Shown here piece by piece: positions 1 through 5,458 of a DNA stretch of 5,458 nt. The notes beneath the pieces are model-generated. The model had not been told where the DNA came from and made no database searches. It saw only the letters and a list, made by a program, of their open reading frames with translations. Every line of letters starts with the position of its first letter. Position 1 is the stretch's first letter. The position numbers were made by a program, and so were the translations under genes. Location: assembly GCA_019348335.1 (NCBI GenBank), contig JAHWJR010000001.1, forward strand, positions 24,753-30,210. Direction: 5' to 3'. This stretch comes from Actinomycetota bacterium (GTDB taxonomy: Bacteria; Actinomycetota; Acidimicrobiia; Acidimicrobiales; CADCSY01).

Positions 1-1567
1 TCCGGGAGGGAGCCCGGATCGGCGTGGTCCGTCGGGCCCGGGCGGGTGCGGCCGGTGCCGTGTCAGGAGATGACGTGCGCCTCGCCGGCGCCGTCTTCGC
101 CGTCTCGGGGTCGCCAGGAGCTGCCGGCGCAGGCGCGTCGAGTCTGTCGGCGACGGCGGCGGCGATGGCGCGAACGTCGTCGTCGTCGAGCACCAGTGAC
201 GCCGGCGGGAGCGCAGCCGGTTCCTCCCCCAGCGCGGCCACCGCTCGCTCGATGCCCTCCAGCCGCTCCACGAGGGTGTCGACGACCAGCGGCAGCGGGG
301 GCTGACCAGCCTCGGCTGCCAGCCCGTCGAGGGCCTGCTCCATGCGCTCGAGACGCTCGGCGAGCGACGTGACCACCGGCAGCAGCGGGTCCAGCGGCTC
401 GGCGGCCAGCTCCTCACGCAGCCCGCCCAGGGCGAGGTCGATGCGCTCGAGCTGGTCCGGGAGCGCCGCCACGCCCGGCGGCAGCGATGACTCACCCGGC
501 TCACCCGGCTCGGCGACGTCGGCGGCCAGCTCGTCGATGGCCTCCTCGATGCGCTCGAGTCGCCCGGTGAGCGTCGAGACGACCTGGTGGGACCGCTCGT
601 CGTCACCCTGGACGCGGGCCAACTCCTCCATCCACCCGGTGAGCCGGCGCAGGGTCTCGGCGGTGTCGTTGGCGTTGCGCCGCAGCTCACCGAGCGAGGC
701 GGTGTGCATGCGCCGGTACTCCTGAACGTCCGAGGCGCTGCTCTTGGCCGCCCGCAGGACCGTCTCGGTGTACTCGTCCAGGCGCTCGTTCATCACCGAG
801 CGGAAGGTGAGGGTGGCGTCGGCCAGTCCGTCGACCCGGGCCGACAAGCTGCTCACCGCCACCTGCAGCCGGTCGAGGCCGGCGACCAGCTCGTGGGCGG
901 GGACGGCGGCGAGCGGCTCGGCAAACCCGGAGAGGGCCCGGGCACCGGGAGGGGCGGTCGTCGCCTCGTGGCGAGCCGGGGCCGCTTCCCGGCCCCGTGC
1001 CGGGCGTTCGTCGGCGACACCCTGGCGGCCGGGCGCCGGCGCTTCCGGGCGGGCAGGCCGCGTCTGGGAAGGGCCCACCGGGGCGTCGGGGCGAGCAGGC
1101 GGCGTCTGGGAACGGGCCACCGGCGCGTCGATGCGAGGCAGCCCGTCCTGGGCGGGGGCCGGCGCATCCGAGCGAGGCGGCGGCGCTTCAGGAGACGCCG
1201 GCGCCACCCGGGGGTCACCGCCGGCGGTCTCGGCGTCCGCTCGACGATCGTCGCCGGTCCGGCCCCGGGCGCCCGCCGACGGCTCGAGCGGGTGACTGGG
1301 CCACTGGAGACGAAGGCCCAGGTCCGGACCGGGCTCCTGCTCCGACGGAGGCAGACGGGGCGCCGGCGGGGCACTGGCAGTGGCGCCGACGTCGGCGCCG
1401 GGGCGGTCCTGCCCGGACTTCGCCTGGTCGTCCGTGGCCACGTCCTGGTTCCGCTCCGGTGCGGCCACGCGCTCGAGGCGGCTCCGCAACCAGTTGGTCC
1501 AGTCGCCGGCGTCGCCGCCGTGGCCAGACGCCGGCCCCTCCGACTTGTCGTTCCCGGCGCTCGCCAT
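1..1567 (-). CDS. Uncharacterised Pro/Ala-rich coiled-coil protein, 3' end outside window
   Basis: The frame starts at an ATG sharing its A with the purL stop (TGATG) and stays open for 522 complete codons to the window edge, so the C-terminus is missing. GGAG lies 5 nt before the ATG (1573-1576), which with the overlap implies translation coupled to purL. Visible architecture: residues 1-22 small and polar; 23-35 a short amphipathic segment with two Trp (WTNWLRSRLERV); about 60-210 rich in Pro, Ala, Arg, Asp and Gly, probably disordered, with a 14-residue tandem repeat at 147-174; about 212-350 long charged helix with heptad-like spacing; 329-455 four degenerate repeats built on LERI/LERM/LEGI; 483-522 a basic Pro/Ala/Thr/Arg-rich tail. 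No signal peptide, membrane segment or catalytic motif is visible. I do not recognise the family. The form suggests a scaffold, cytoskeletal or granule-associated protein, which is only inference. No sign of an enzyme of purine synthesis. Confidence 0.85.
   Translation of the reverse strand, partial: MASAGNDKSEGPASGHGGDAGDWTNWLRSRLERVAAPERNQDVATDDQAKSGQDRPGADVGATASAPPAPRLPPSEQEPGPDLGLRLQWPSHPLEPSAGARGRTGDDRRADAETAGGDPRVAPASPEAPPPRSDAPAPAQDGLPRIDAPVARSQTPPARPDAPVGPSQTRPARPEAPAPGRQGVADERPARGREAAPARHEATTAPPGARALSGFAEPLAAVPAHELVAGLDRLQVAVSSLSARVDGLADATLTFRSVMNERLDEYTETVLRAAKSSASDVQEYRRMHTASLGELRRNANDTAETLRRLTGWMEELARVQGDDERSHQVVSTLTGRLERIEEAIDELAADVAEPGEPGESSLPPGVAALPDQLERIDLALGGLREELAAEPLDPLLPVVTSLAERLERMEQALDGLAAEAGQPPLPLVVDTLVERLEGIERAVAALGEEPAALPPASLVLDDDDVRAIAAAVADRLDAPAPAAPGDPETAKTAPARRTSSPDTAPAAPARARRTTPIRAPSR
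203..583 (-). repeat. Four degenerate coiled-coil repeats (LERI type)
   Basis: Residues 329-455 of the unknown protein hold four related units. Each has a hydrophobic VV/VA-x-x-L lead, then LER(I/M) or LEG(I), a helix ending in L-A-A-(D/E) or similar, and a Pro-containing break. The anchors are L337, L373, L406 and L436, spaced 36, 33 and 30 residues. The shared DNA word GCTCGAGCGCAT occurs in the first three copies, supporting duplication. The pattern predicts short helices separated by proline hinges. Confidence 0.65.
1046..1129 (-). repeat. Tandem 42-bp repeat encoding 14 residues, two copies
   Basis: Two adjacent in-frame units within the disordered part of the coiled-coil gene read DAPVARSQTPPARP (residues 147-160) and DAPVGPSQTRPARP (161-174). 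They differ at three residues. A degenerate unit beginning DAP lies before them (134-146) and EAP follows at 175. The DNA is also similar, so this is a recent in-frame duplication rather than only composition bias. Confidence 0.75.
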
Positions 1568-3837
1568 CACCTCTCCGCTCCGTCGACGGATGCTTCGCCG
1601 TCCCACGGTATGCCAGGGCCGGCTCCGACAGGCGTACCCATGGTGGCCGGCAAGGTGTTCCGCCAGGTGTCGACGATCTGGGTCACGCCCAGGTCGACCA
1701 CGCCGGCGACGACCAGCCGGTCACCCCCGGCCGTCCCCAGCCGGGCCAGCGCAACGCCGGCGGCGCCGGCCCGTCGCTCGACCTCGGCCAGGTCCTCGGC
1801 CGCCACGCACGCCACCACCCGGCCCGGCGCCTCGGAGAACAGCTCGCCGTGACCGTCGACGCCATCGAGGTCGGCCCCCACCCCCGAGCGGGCCACCAGC
1901 TCGGCCAGGGCCACGCCCAGCCCGCCGTCGGCCACGTCGTGCACCCCGGCCAGCAGGCCGTCGGCCACCAGGTCGCGCACGAGCGACGCCGTGGCGGTGG
2001 AGGCAGCCAGGTCGAGCGCCGGCAGGGACCCGACCGGCCGTCCCCCGCCCAGGGCCTCCGCCGCCCAACGCGACCCGCCGAGCTCGCCGGAGCGGGCGCC
2101 GACGAGCAGCACGGCGGCCCCCTCGGCCAGCGTCACCCCGGGAGGTCGCCGCTCGAGGCGGTCGACGAGACCGAGGAGGCCGATCACCGGCGTGGGGTCG
2201 ATGTCGCTGCCCCGGCTCTCGTTGTAGAGGCTGACGTTGCCGCCCACCACCGGCACCCCCAGCGCCCGGCACGCCTCGGACATGCCGTCGATGCACTCCG
2301 AGAGCTGCCACATGACCTCTGGGTGCTCGGGGTTGCCGAAGTTCAGGCAGTTGACCACGGCCAGCGGGGAGGCCCCGACGCAGGCCAGGTTGAGGACCGC
2401 CTCGGCCACGGTCATGGCCGTTCCCTCTCGGGGGTCGACGGCGCACCACCGCTGGTTGCCGTCGAGCGTGAGGGCCAGCGCCCGGCCGGTGTCCTGGCCG
2501 GTGACGGGGTGCTTCAACCGCAGCAGGGCGGCGTCGCCTCCCGGTCCCTCCACGGTGTTCAGGAACAGCTGGGAGTCGTACTGGCTCCACACCCACGCGG
2601 TGTCGGCCACCATGGCCAGCAGGTCGTCGCCAGCGTGCACCGAACCGGTCGGCACGGGAGGCAGGTCGGGCACGGCGGGGGCCGGCCGGCGGGGTCGGTC
2701 GTAGCAGGGCGCGGCCTCGTGCAGGGAGGCGGCGGGCATGTCGGCCAGTACCGGCCCGTCGAAGCCGTCGAGGATCCGCAGCCGGCCCTCCTCGCCGGTC
2801 ACCCGGCCGACCACGGTCGCCCGCACGTCCCACCGCCGGCACAGGGCCTCCACCTCGTCGAGGTCGTCGGGGCGGACGATGGCGAGCATCCGCTCCTGGC
2901 TCTCGCTGGTCATGACCTCGAACGGCTCCATGCCCGGCTCCCGGCGGGGCACGGCGGCCACGTCGACGTCCATCCCCACACCGCCGCGGCTGGCGGTCTC
3001 GCTGGTGGCGCAGGCCAGCCCGGCGCCGCCGAGGTCCTGGATGCCCACCACCAGGCCGGCGTCGAGCAGGGCCAGGCAGGCCTCGATGAGCCGCTTCTCC
3101 TCGAAGGGGTCGCCGACCTGCACGCTCGGGCGCTTGGCGGCGTCCTCGTCGGAGGCGTCGGTGTCGCCGTCCGACCCGAAGCCGGCCGAGGCCAGCACGC
3201 TGACCCCACCGATGCCGTCGCGCCCGGTGGTCGAGCCGAGCAGCACGGCCAGGTTCCCCACACCCGTGGCCCGCCCCAGCACCAGCCGGTCGATCGGCAT
3301 CACGCCCAGGCAGGCCACGTTCACCAGGGGGTTGCCGGTGTAGGTGGCGTCGGAGACGACCTCGCCGCCCACCGTGGGCACGCCCACGGCGTTGCCGTAG
3401 CCGGAGACGCCGCTGACCACGCCGTCGAGGATCCAGCGGCTGCGGGCGTCGTCGAGGGGGCCCACCCGCAAGGAGTCGAGCAGGGCGATGGGCCGGGCGC
3501 CCATGGTGAAGATGTCGCGCAGGATGCCGCCGACGCCCGTGGCCGCCCCCTGGTAGGGCTCGATGGCCGACGGGTGGTTGTGGCTCTCGATGCGGATGGC
3601 AGCGGCGATGCCGTCGCCCACGTCGACGACCCCGGCGTTCTCCCCCGGGCCCACCAGCACCCGCTCCCCCTCGGAGGGCAGCCGCCGGAGGTGGAGGCGT
3701 GACGACTTGTACGAGCAGTGCTCCGACCACATCACCGCGTACATGGCCAGCTCGAGGTGGTTGGGCGGCCGGCCGAGGATCTCCTCGATCTGGTTCGCCT
3801 CCTCGTCGGTCAGGCCGAGTTGGCGGTGGATCGACAT
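1567..3837 (-). CDS. purL: FGAM synthase, large subunit PurL
   Basis: Encodes 756 residues, the short (Bacillus-type) form of phosphoribosylformylglycinamidine synthase, which converts FGAR, ATP and ammonia to FGAM in the cytoplasm, the ammonia coming from PurQ. Family motifs: MWSEHCSYKSS at 36-46 with the conserved active-site His40; RIESHNHPSAIEPYQGAATG at 82-101, the nucleotide/Mg-binding segment; GGILRDIFTMGARP at 103-116; GGAGLACATSE at 270-280; and FEVMTSESQERM at 306-317. The second AIRS-like half carries CLNFGNPEHPEVMW at 497-510, VVGGNVSLYNES at 530-541 and GHGELFSEAPGRVV at 663-676. All expected motifs are present, so it should be active. The ATG at 3837 is preceded by an in-frame TAG (3847-3849), the next Met is residue 32, and there is no Shine-Dalgarno. 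The last 25 or so residues, rich in Gly/Pro/Ala, extend past the usual end of the domain. The stop overlaps the next gene by one base. Confidence 0.98.
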   Translation of the reverse strand: MSIHRQLGLTDEEANQIEEILGRPPNHLELAMYAVMWSEHCSYKSSRLHLRRLPSEGERVLVGPGENAGVVDVGDGIAAAIRIESHNHPSAIEPYQGAATGVGGILRDIFTMGARPIALLDSLRVGPLDDARSRWILDGVVSGVSGYGNAVGVPTVGGEVVSDATYTGNPLVNVACLGVMPIDRLVLGRATGVGNLAVLLGSTTGRDGIGGVSVLASAGFGSDGDTDASDEDAAKRPSVQVGDPFEEKRLIEACLALLDAGLVVGIQDLGGAGLACATSETASRGGVGMDVDVAAVPRREPGMEPFEVMTSESQERMLAIVRPDDLDEVEALCRRWDVRATVVGRVTGEEGRLRILDGFDGPVLADMPAASLHEAAPCYDRPRRPAPAVPDLPPVPTGSVHAGDDLLAMVADTAWVWSQYDSQLFLNTVEGPGGDAALLRLKHPVTGQDTGRALALTLDGNQRWCAVDPREGTAMTVAEAVLNLACVGASPLAVVNCLNFGNPEHPEVMWQLSECIDGMSEACRALGVPVVGGNVSLYNESRGSDIDPTPVIGLLGLVDRLERRPPGVTLAEGAAVLLVGARSGELGGSRWAAEALGGGRPVGSLPALDLAASTATASLVRDLVADGLLAGVHDVADGGLGVALAELVARSGVGADLDGVDGHGELFSEAPGRVVACVAAEDLAEVERRAGAAGVALARLGTAGGDRLVVAGVVDLGVTQIVDTWRNTLPATMGTPVGAGPGIPWDGEASVDGAER
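1573..1576 (-). promoter_or_regulatory. Shine-Dalgarno GGAG for the coiled-coil gene
   Basis: On the minus strand GGAGAGG precedes the overlapping stop/start TGATG, with its GGAG core 5 nt from the ATG. It lies inside the last codons of purL and fixes the start of the downstream gene at 1567. It is the only clear ribosome-binding site I see in the window. Confidence 0.6.
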
Positions 3838-3843
3838 GGCGTC

Positions 3844-3870
3844 AGGCTAGCGCCAGTTGCATTCCCACAA
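3844..3870 (-). promoter_or_regulatory. Predicted promoter of purL, leaderless type
   Basis: On the minus strand TAGCCT (3844-3849) fits the TANNNT -10 pattern and ends 6 nt before the purL ATG, so transcription would begin at or next to the A of the start codon. A weak -35 candidate, TTGTGG (3865-3870), lies 15 bp upstream. Absence of a Shine-Dalgarno supports a leaderless mRNA, common in actinobacteria. The sequence match is modest and the call rests mainly on position. Confidence 0.45.
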
Positions 3871-3884
3871 TGGATTGCTAGAGT
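3857..3884 (+). promoter_or_regulatory. Predicted promoter of the opposite-strand gene, leaderless type
   Basis: TTGCAT (3857-3862), a 16-bp spacer and TAGAGT (3879-3884) form a plausible sigma70-type promoter. Only 8 nt separate the -10 from the ATG at 3893, again placing the transcription start at or just before the start codon. No Shine-Dalgarno is present. The element interleaves with the predicted purL promoter on the other strand. Confidence 0.5.
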
Positions 3885-3892
3885 CGCCGACA

Positions 3893-4306
3893 ATGACACC
3901 AGCAAAGAAGCGCGCCGTTTCCGATGATCAAAAGGCTGCTATGGCCGAGGGCCGGGCCCAGAGCCGTTCCATCGCTCCTTATCTCGAAGCGTTGGAGGCC
4001 CACAAGCCCAAGCGGGGGCGAAAGCGGACTCCGGAATCCATCGACAAGCGGCTCGCCGCCATCGACCGTGAGCTCGATGACGCCAACCAGATCAAGCGGT
4101 TGTCACTGGTGCAGGAACGGCTCGATCTCCTGGAAGAGCGAGAGAACCTCCAGCGCGACGTCGACCTGTCGCAGTACGAGGACGACTTCGTGGAGAACGC
4201 CAAGTCCTACGGCGAGCGCAAGGGCATCAGCTACCAGGCCTGGCGGGAGCTCGGCGTGCCCGCTGCGGTCCTGAAGCGGGCCGGGATCACCCGGGCCGGG
4301 AGCTGA
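3893..4306 (+). CDS. Small charged helical protein of unknown function, possibly DNA-binding
   Basis: Encodes 137 residues and is the only plus-strand gene here, set between purQ and purL. Residues 1-20 are polar and Lys/Ala-rich. Residues 38-47 (KPKRGRKRTP) form a basic patch resembling an AT-hook. Residues 47-92 are strongly charged with heptad-like Leu/Ile spacing (RLAAIDREL, RLSLVQERLDLLEERENL), a likely coiled coil. Residues 99-132 form a separate compact segment (AKSYGERKGISYQAW, then ELGVPAAVLKRAGI) that could be a small helical domain. No signal peptide, membrane segment or catalytic motif is seen. The ATG at 3893 is preferred over an in-frame TTG at 3857, which has no ribosome site and falls in the predicted -35. 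The gene overlaps purQ tail to tail by 20 bp and diverges from purL. A nucleoid-associated or regulatory role is inferred from the basic patch and context only. Regular coding sense and clear domain-like segments support a real gene. Confidence 0.85.
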   Translation: MTPAKKRAVSDDQKAAMAEGRAQSRSIAPYLEALEAHKPKRGRKRTPESIDKRLAAIDRELDDANQIKRLSLVQERLDLLEERENLQRDVDLSQYEDDFVENAKSYGERKGISYQAWRELGVPAAVLKRAGITRAGS

Positions 4307-4979
4307 CGCCGGCGCCCGAGGCGGCGGCCAGGAACGACTGCAGCAGCGGCATTCCGTCGGTCGAGCCGAGCAGCGGGTCGCACGCCCGCTCCGGGTGAGG
4401 CATGAGGCCCACCACGTTGCGCCCTTCGGAGCAGATCCCGGCGATGTCGTCCATGGAGCCGTTGGGGTTGTCGACATAGCGCAAGACCACTCGTTCTTCC
4501 GCCTGCAAGGCGGCGAGCGTCTCCGGTGCGCAGGTGTAATTGCCCTCGAAGTGGTTGATGGGAATGCGAAGAAGTGCGCCGTCCTCCACCCCGGACGTGA
4601 GCACTGAATCGTTGGAGTCAACTCGAAGCGTCACCGTGCGGCACAAGAACTTCAGACCCCGGTTCTTCTGGAGGGCGCCGGGGAGCAAGCCGGCTTCGGT
4701 CAACACCTGGAAGCCGTTGCAGATGCCGACGACCGGGCCTCCTGCGGCGGCGAAATCGGCGACGGCCGACATGACCGGTGAGAAGCGAGCGATCGCGCCG
4801 GGCCGCAGATAGTCACCATGAGCAAAGCCACCGGGCACGATGACCGCGTCGGCTCCTTTGATGCTGGCGTCGGCGTGCCAGAGCACGGTGGTCTCCCCGC
4901 CCAGGGCCCGGACCCCCTCCATGGCGTCCCGGTCGCAGTTGGAGCCGGGGAAGACCACGACGCCGATCAGCGGGGTCAC
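4287..4979 (-). CDS. purQ: FGAM synthase, glutamine amidotransferase subunit PurQ
   Basis: Encodes 230 residues, a class I glutamine amidotransferase that hydrolyses glutamine and passes ammonia to PurL. Motifs from the chosen start: GVVVFPGSNCDRD at 6-18, typical of PurQ N-termini; GGFAHGDYLRPGAIA at 50-64; the nucleophile elbow GICNGFQVL at 85-93 with catalytic Cys87; INHFEGNY at 141-148; and the catalytic pair His195/Glu197 in MPHPER at 193-198. The length matches the family. The start is the GTG at 4979, which overlaps the purS stop in a GTGA; an upstream in-frame start at 5054 would add a Gly/Arg/Pro-rich leader lying wholly inside purS and is rejected. No Shine-Dalgarno is visible, so translation probably depends on coupling to purS. 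The last 20 bp overlap the 3' end of the gene on the other strand. Third codon positions look less GC-biased than in purL. Confidence 0.97.
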   Translation of the reverse strand: MTPLIGVVVFPGSNCDRDAMEGVRALGGETTVLWHADASIKGADAVIVPGGFAHGDYLRPGAIARFSPVMSAVADFAAAGGPVVGICNGFQVLTEAGLLPGALQKNRGLKFLCRTVTLRVDSNDSVLTSGVEDGALLRIPINHFEGNYTCAPETLAALQAEERVVLRYVDNPNGSMDDIAGICSEGRNVVGLMPHPERACDPLLGSTDGMPLLQSFLAAASGAGVSSRPG

Positions 4980-5242
4980 GGTGTCGCCGGGGTGACCGCC
5001 GCCAGCGTGACGTCGACGTCCTCCATCACCGGGTTGGCCAGCAGGCGCCGGCACAGCTCGGCGACCTGGTCACGGGCGCTCGCCTCGTCGGGAGCGTCGA
5101 GCGTGAAGCGCATGGCCTTGCCCACCCGCACGTCGCGCACGCCGTCGAACCCCAGCGCCGCCAACGAGCGCTCGATGGTGGCTCCCTGGGGATCGGCGAT
5201 GCCCGGCCGCAGCCGGACCTCGACCAGCACGTCGAAGGTCAC
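4976..5242 (-). CDS. purS: FGAM synthase subunit PurS
   Basis: Encodes 88 residues, the small subunit needed in organisms with split PurL/PurQ; it dimerises and bridges the two, helping ammonia transfer. The opening FDVLVEVRLRPGIADPQG (3-20) is the typical first strand and DPQG turn. RVGKAMRF at 39-46 and LLANPVMEDV at 67-76 are also characteristic. The start chosen is the GTG at 5242 because families begin two or three residues before this strand and the length then fits the usual 80-90. An in-frame GTG at 5278, 4 nt after the purC stop, would add 12 residues (100 total) and cannot be excluded. Neither has a well-placed ribosome site; a G-rich GGGGGAGG at 5269-5276 is 26 nt from the chosen GTG. 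The stop overlaps the purQ start by four bases (GTGA). Confidence 0.93.
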   Translation of the reverse strand: MTFDVLVEVRLRPGIADPQGATIERSLAALGFDGVRDVRVGKAMRFTLDAPDEASARDQVAELCRRLLANPVMEDVDVTLAAVTPATP

Positions 5243-5282
5243 GCCGGGCAGTCTGGCACGGTCGGGCGCCTCCCCCACCGAC

Positions 5283-5458
5283 TCACGCGCCCGCCGGCGC
5301 CGCTCCGGGCCAGTCGGCCAGCGGGCGACCCGACAACCGCTCGTAGGCGTCGACGTAGCGCTCCCGGGTCGCCTGCACCACGTCGGGCGGCAGGGCCGGG
5401 GGGGGCGGCTGCTTGTCCCAGTCGAGGCCGGCCAGCCACTGCCGCAGCGGCTCCTTGT
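5283..5458 (-). CDS. purC: SAICAR synthase PurC, C-terminal end only
   Basis: The last 57 residues and stop of phosphoribosylaminoimidazole-succinocarboxamide synthase, which joins CAIR and aspartate using ATP. The remainder lies beyond the right edge. The recognisable tail is KEPLRQWLAGLDWDKQ, a Pro-rich turn (PPPPALPPDVV), ATRERYVDAYERLSGRPLADW, then a short Ala/Pro/Gly end. W-D-K-x-P-P, RY-x-x-AYE and the tRP-x-x-DW ending match PurC proteins of actinobacterial type. The frame is confirmed by the unbroken motif order and the TGA at 5283-5285. It is followed after about 40 bp by purS, presumably in one transcript. The PPPP codons contain a run of eight identical bases. Confidence 0.93.
   Translation of the reverse strand, partial: KEPLRQWLAGLDWDKQPPPPALPPDVVQATRERYVDAYERLSGRPLADWPGAAPAGA

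Noticed and set aside
853..1374. Alternative minus-strand frame of 173 codons
   Set aside because: Lies in another frame of the long minus-strand gene; Arg/Pro-rich with no ribosome site, whereas the longer frame is continuous over 1.57 kb.
587..1852. Plus-strand open frame of 421 codons over the left-hand region
   Set aside because: Arg/Gly-rich shadow of the minus-strand coiled-coil gene and the end of purL. The minus frame instead shows heptad patterns, repeats, a ribosome site and a coupled start.
997..3702. Plus-strand open frame of about 900 codons opposite purL and the left-hand gene
   Set aside because: It is antisense to the well-supported PurL frame. High-GC third positions suppress stops on the opposite strand, and its product is a low-complexity His/Gly/Arg/Pro-rich string without recognisable motifs.
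3857..3892. TTG at 3857 as an earlier start for the small plus-strand gene
   Set aside because: No ribosome site precedes it, it coincides with the predicted -35, and it would add 12 residues of no evident value.
4277..4315. Possible bidirectional terminator near the convergent gene ends (CCGGG-ATCA-CCCGG)
   Set aside because: The stem is only 5 bp, lies inside both coding sequences, and no T-run follows on either strand.
4103..4621. Minus-strand frame of 172 codons across purQ and the small gene
   Set aside because: Out of frame with PurQ, whose active-site motifs are intact, and lacks any domain-like pattern.
4980..5054. Upstream start for purQ giving 255 residues
   Set aside because: The extra 25 residues are Gly/Arg/Pro-rich, lie inside purS and precede the normal PurQ N-terminus; the GTG at 4979 in a GTGA overlap fits the family.
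5239..5439. Minus-strand frame of 66 codons overlapping purC
   Set aside because: Out of frame with the recognisable PurC C-terminus; Arg/Gly/Ala-rich shadow.

Overview
The window is very GC-rich, with strong G/C preference at third codon positions, and is almost entirely coding. It carries part of a de novo purine biosynthesis cluster. Gene content, GTG starts, overlapping stop/start pairs and apparent leaderless promoters point to an actinobacterium. An Acidimicrobiia-like lineage is a guess I cannot confirm from sequence alone.

Reading down the minus strand (right to left): the C-terminal end of purC (SAICAR synthase, 5283-5458, cut by the window edge), purS (4976-5242), purQ (4287-4979), purL (1567-3837), and a large unrecognised gene that overlaps the purL stop by one base and runs off the left edge (1-1567, at least 522 codons). 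PurS, PurQ and PurL are the three subunits of the split formylglycinamidine ribonucleotide (FGAM) synthase. PurQ releases ammonia from glutamine, PurL uses it with ATP to aminate FGAR, and PurS bridges the two. PurC acts later in the same pathway.

The run is interrupted between purQ and purL by one plus-strand gene (3893-4306) for a 137-residue charged, helical protein of unknown function. It has a basic GRKR patch. Its 3' end overlaps the 3' end of purQ by 20 bp tail to tail. Its 5' end diverges from purL across only 55 bp. In that gap both genes have TANNNT -10-like hexamers 6-8 bp before their ATG and no visible Shine-Dalgarno sequence, so both mRNAs look leaderless, and the two predicted promoters interleave.

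The left 1.57 kb is a single continuous minus-strand reading frame, which I translated codon by codon without meeting a stop. It encodes a Pro/Ala-rich, apparently disordered segment followed by a long helical region with four degenerate coiled-coil repeats. It occupies a place after purL where another purine gene such as purF might be expected. There are no RNA genes, mobile elements, CRISPR arrays or convincing terminators, and no gene-free stretch longer than 55 bp. The metabolic part is ordinary. The unusual parts are the opposite-strand gene with its shared promoter region and the coiled-coil protein coupled to purL.
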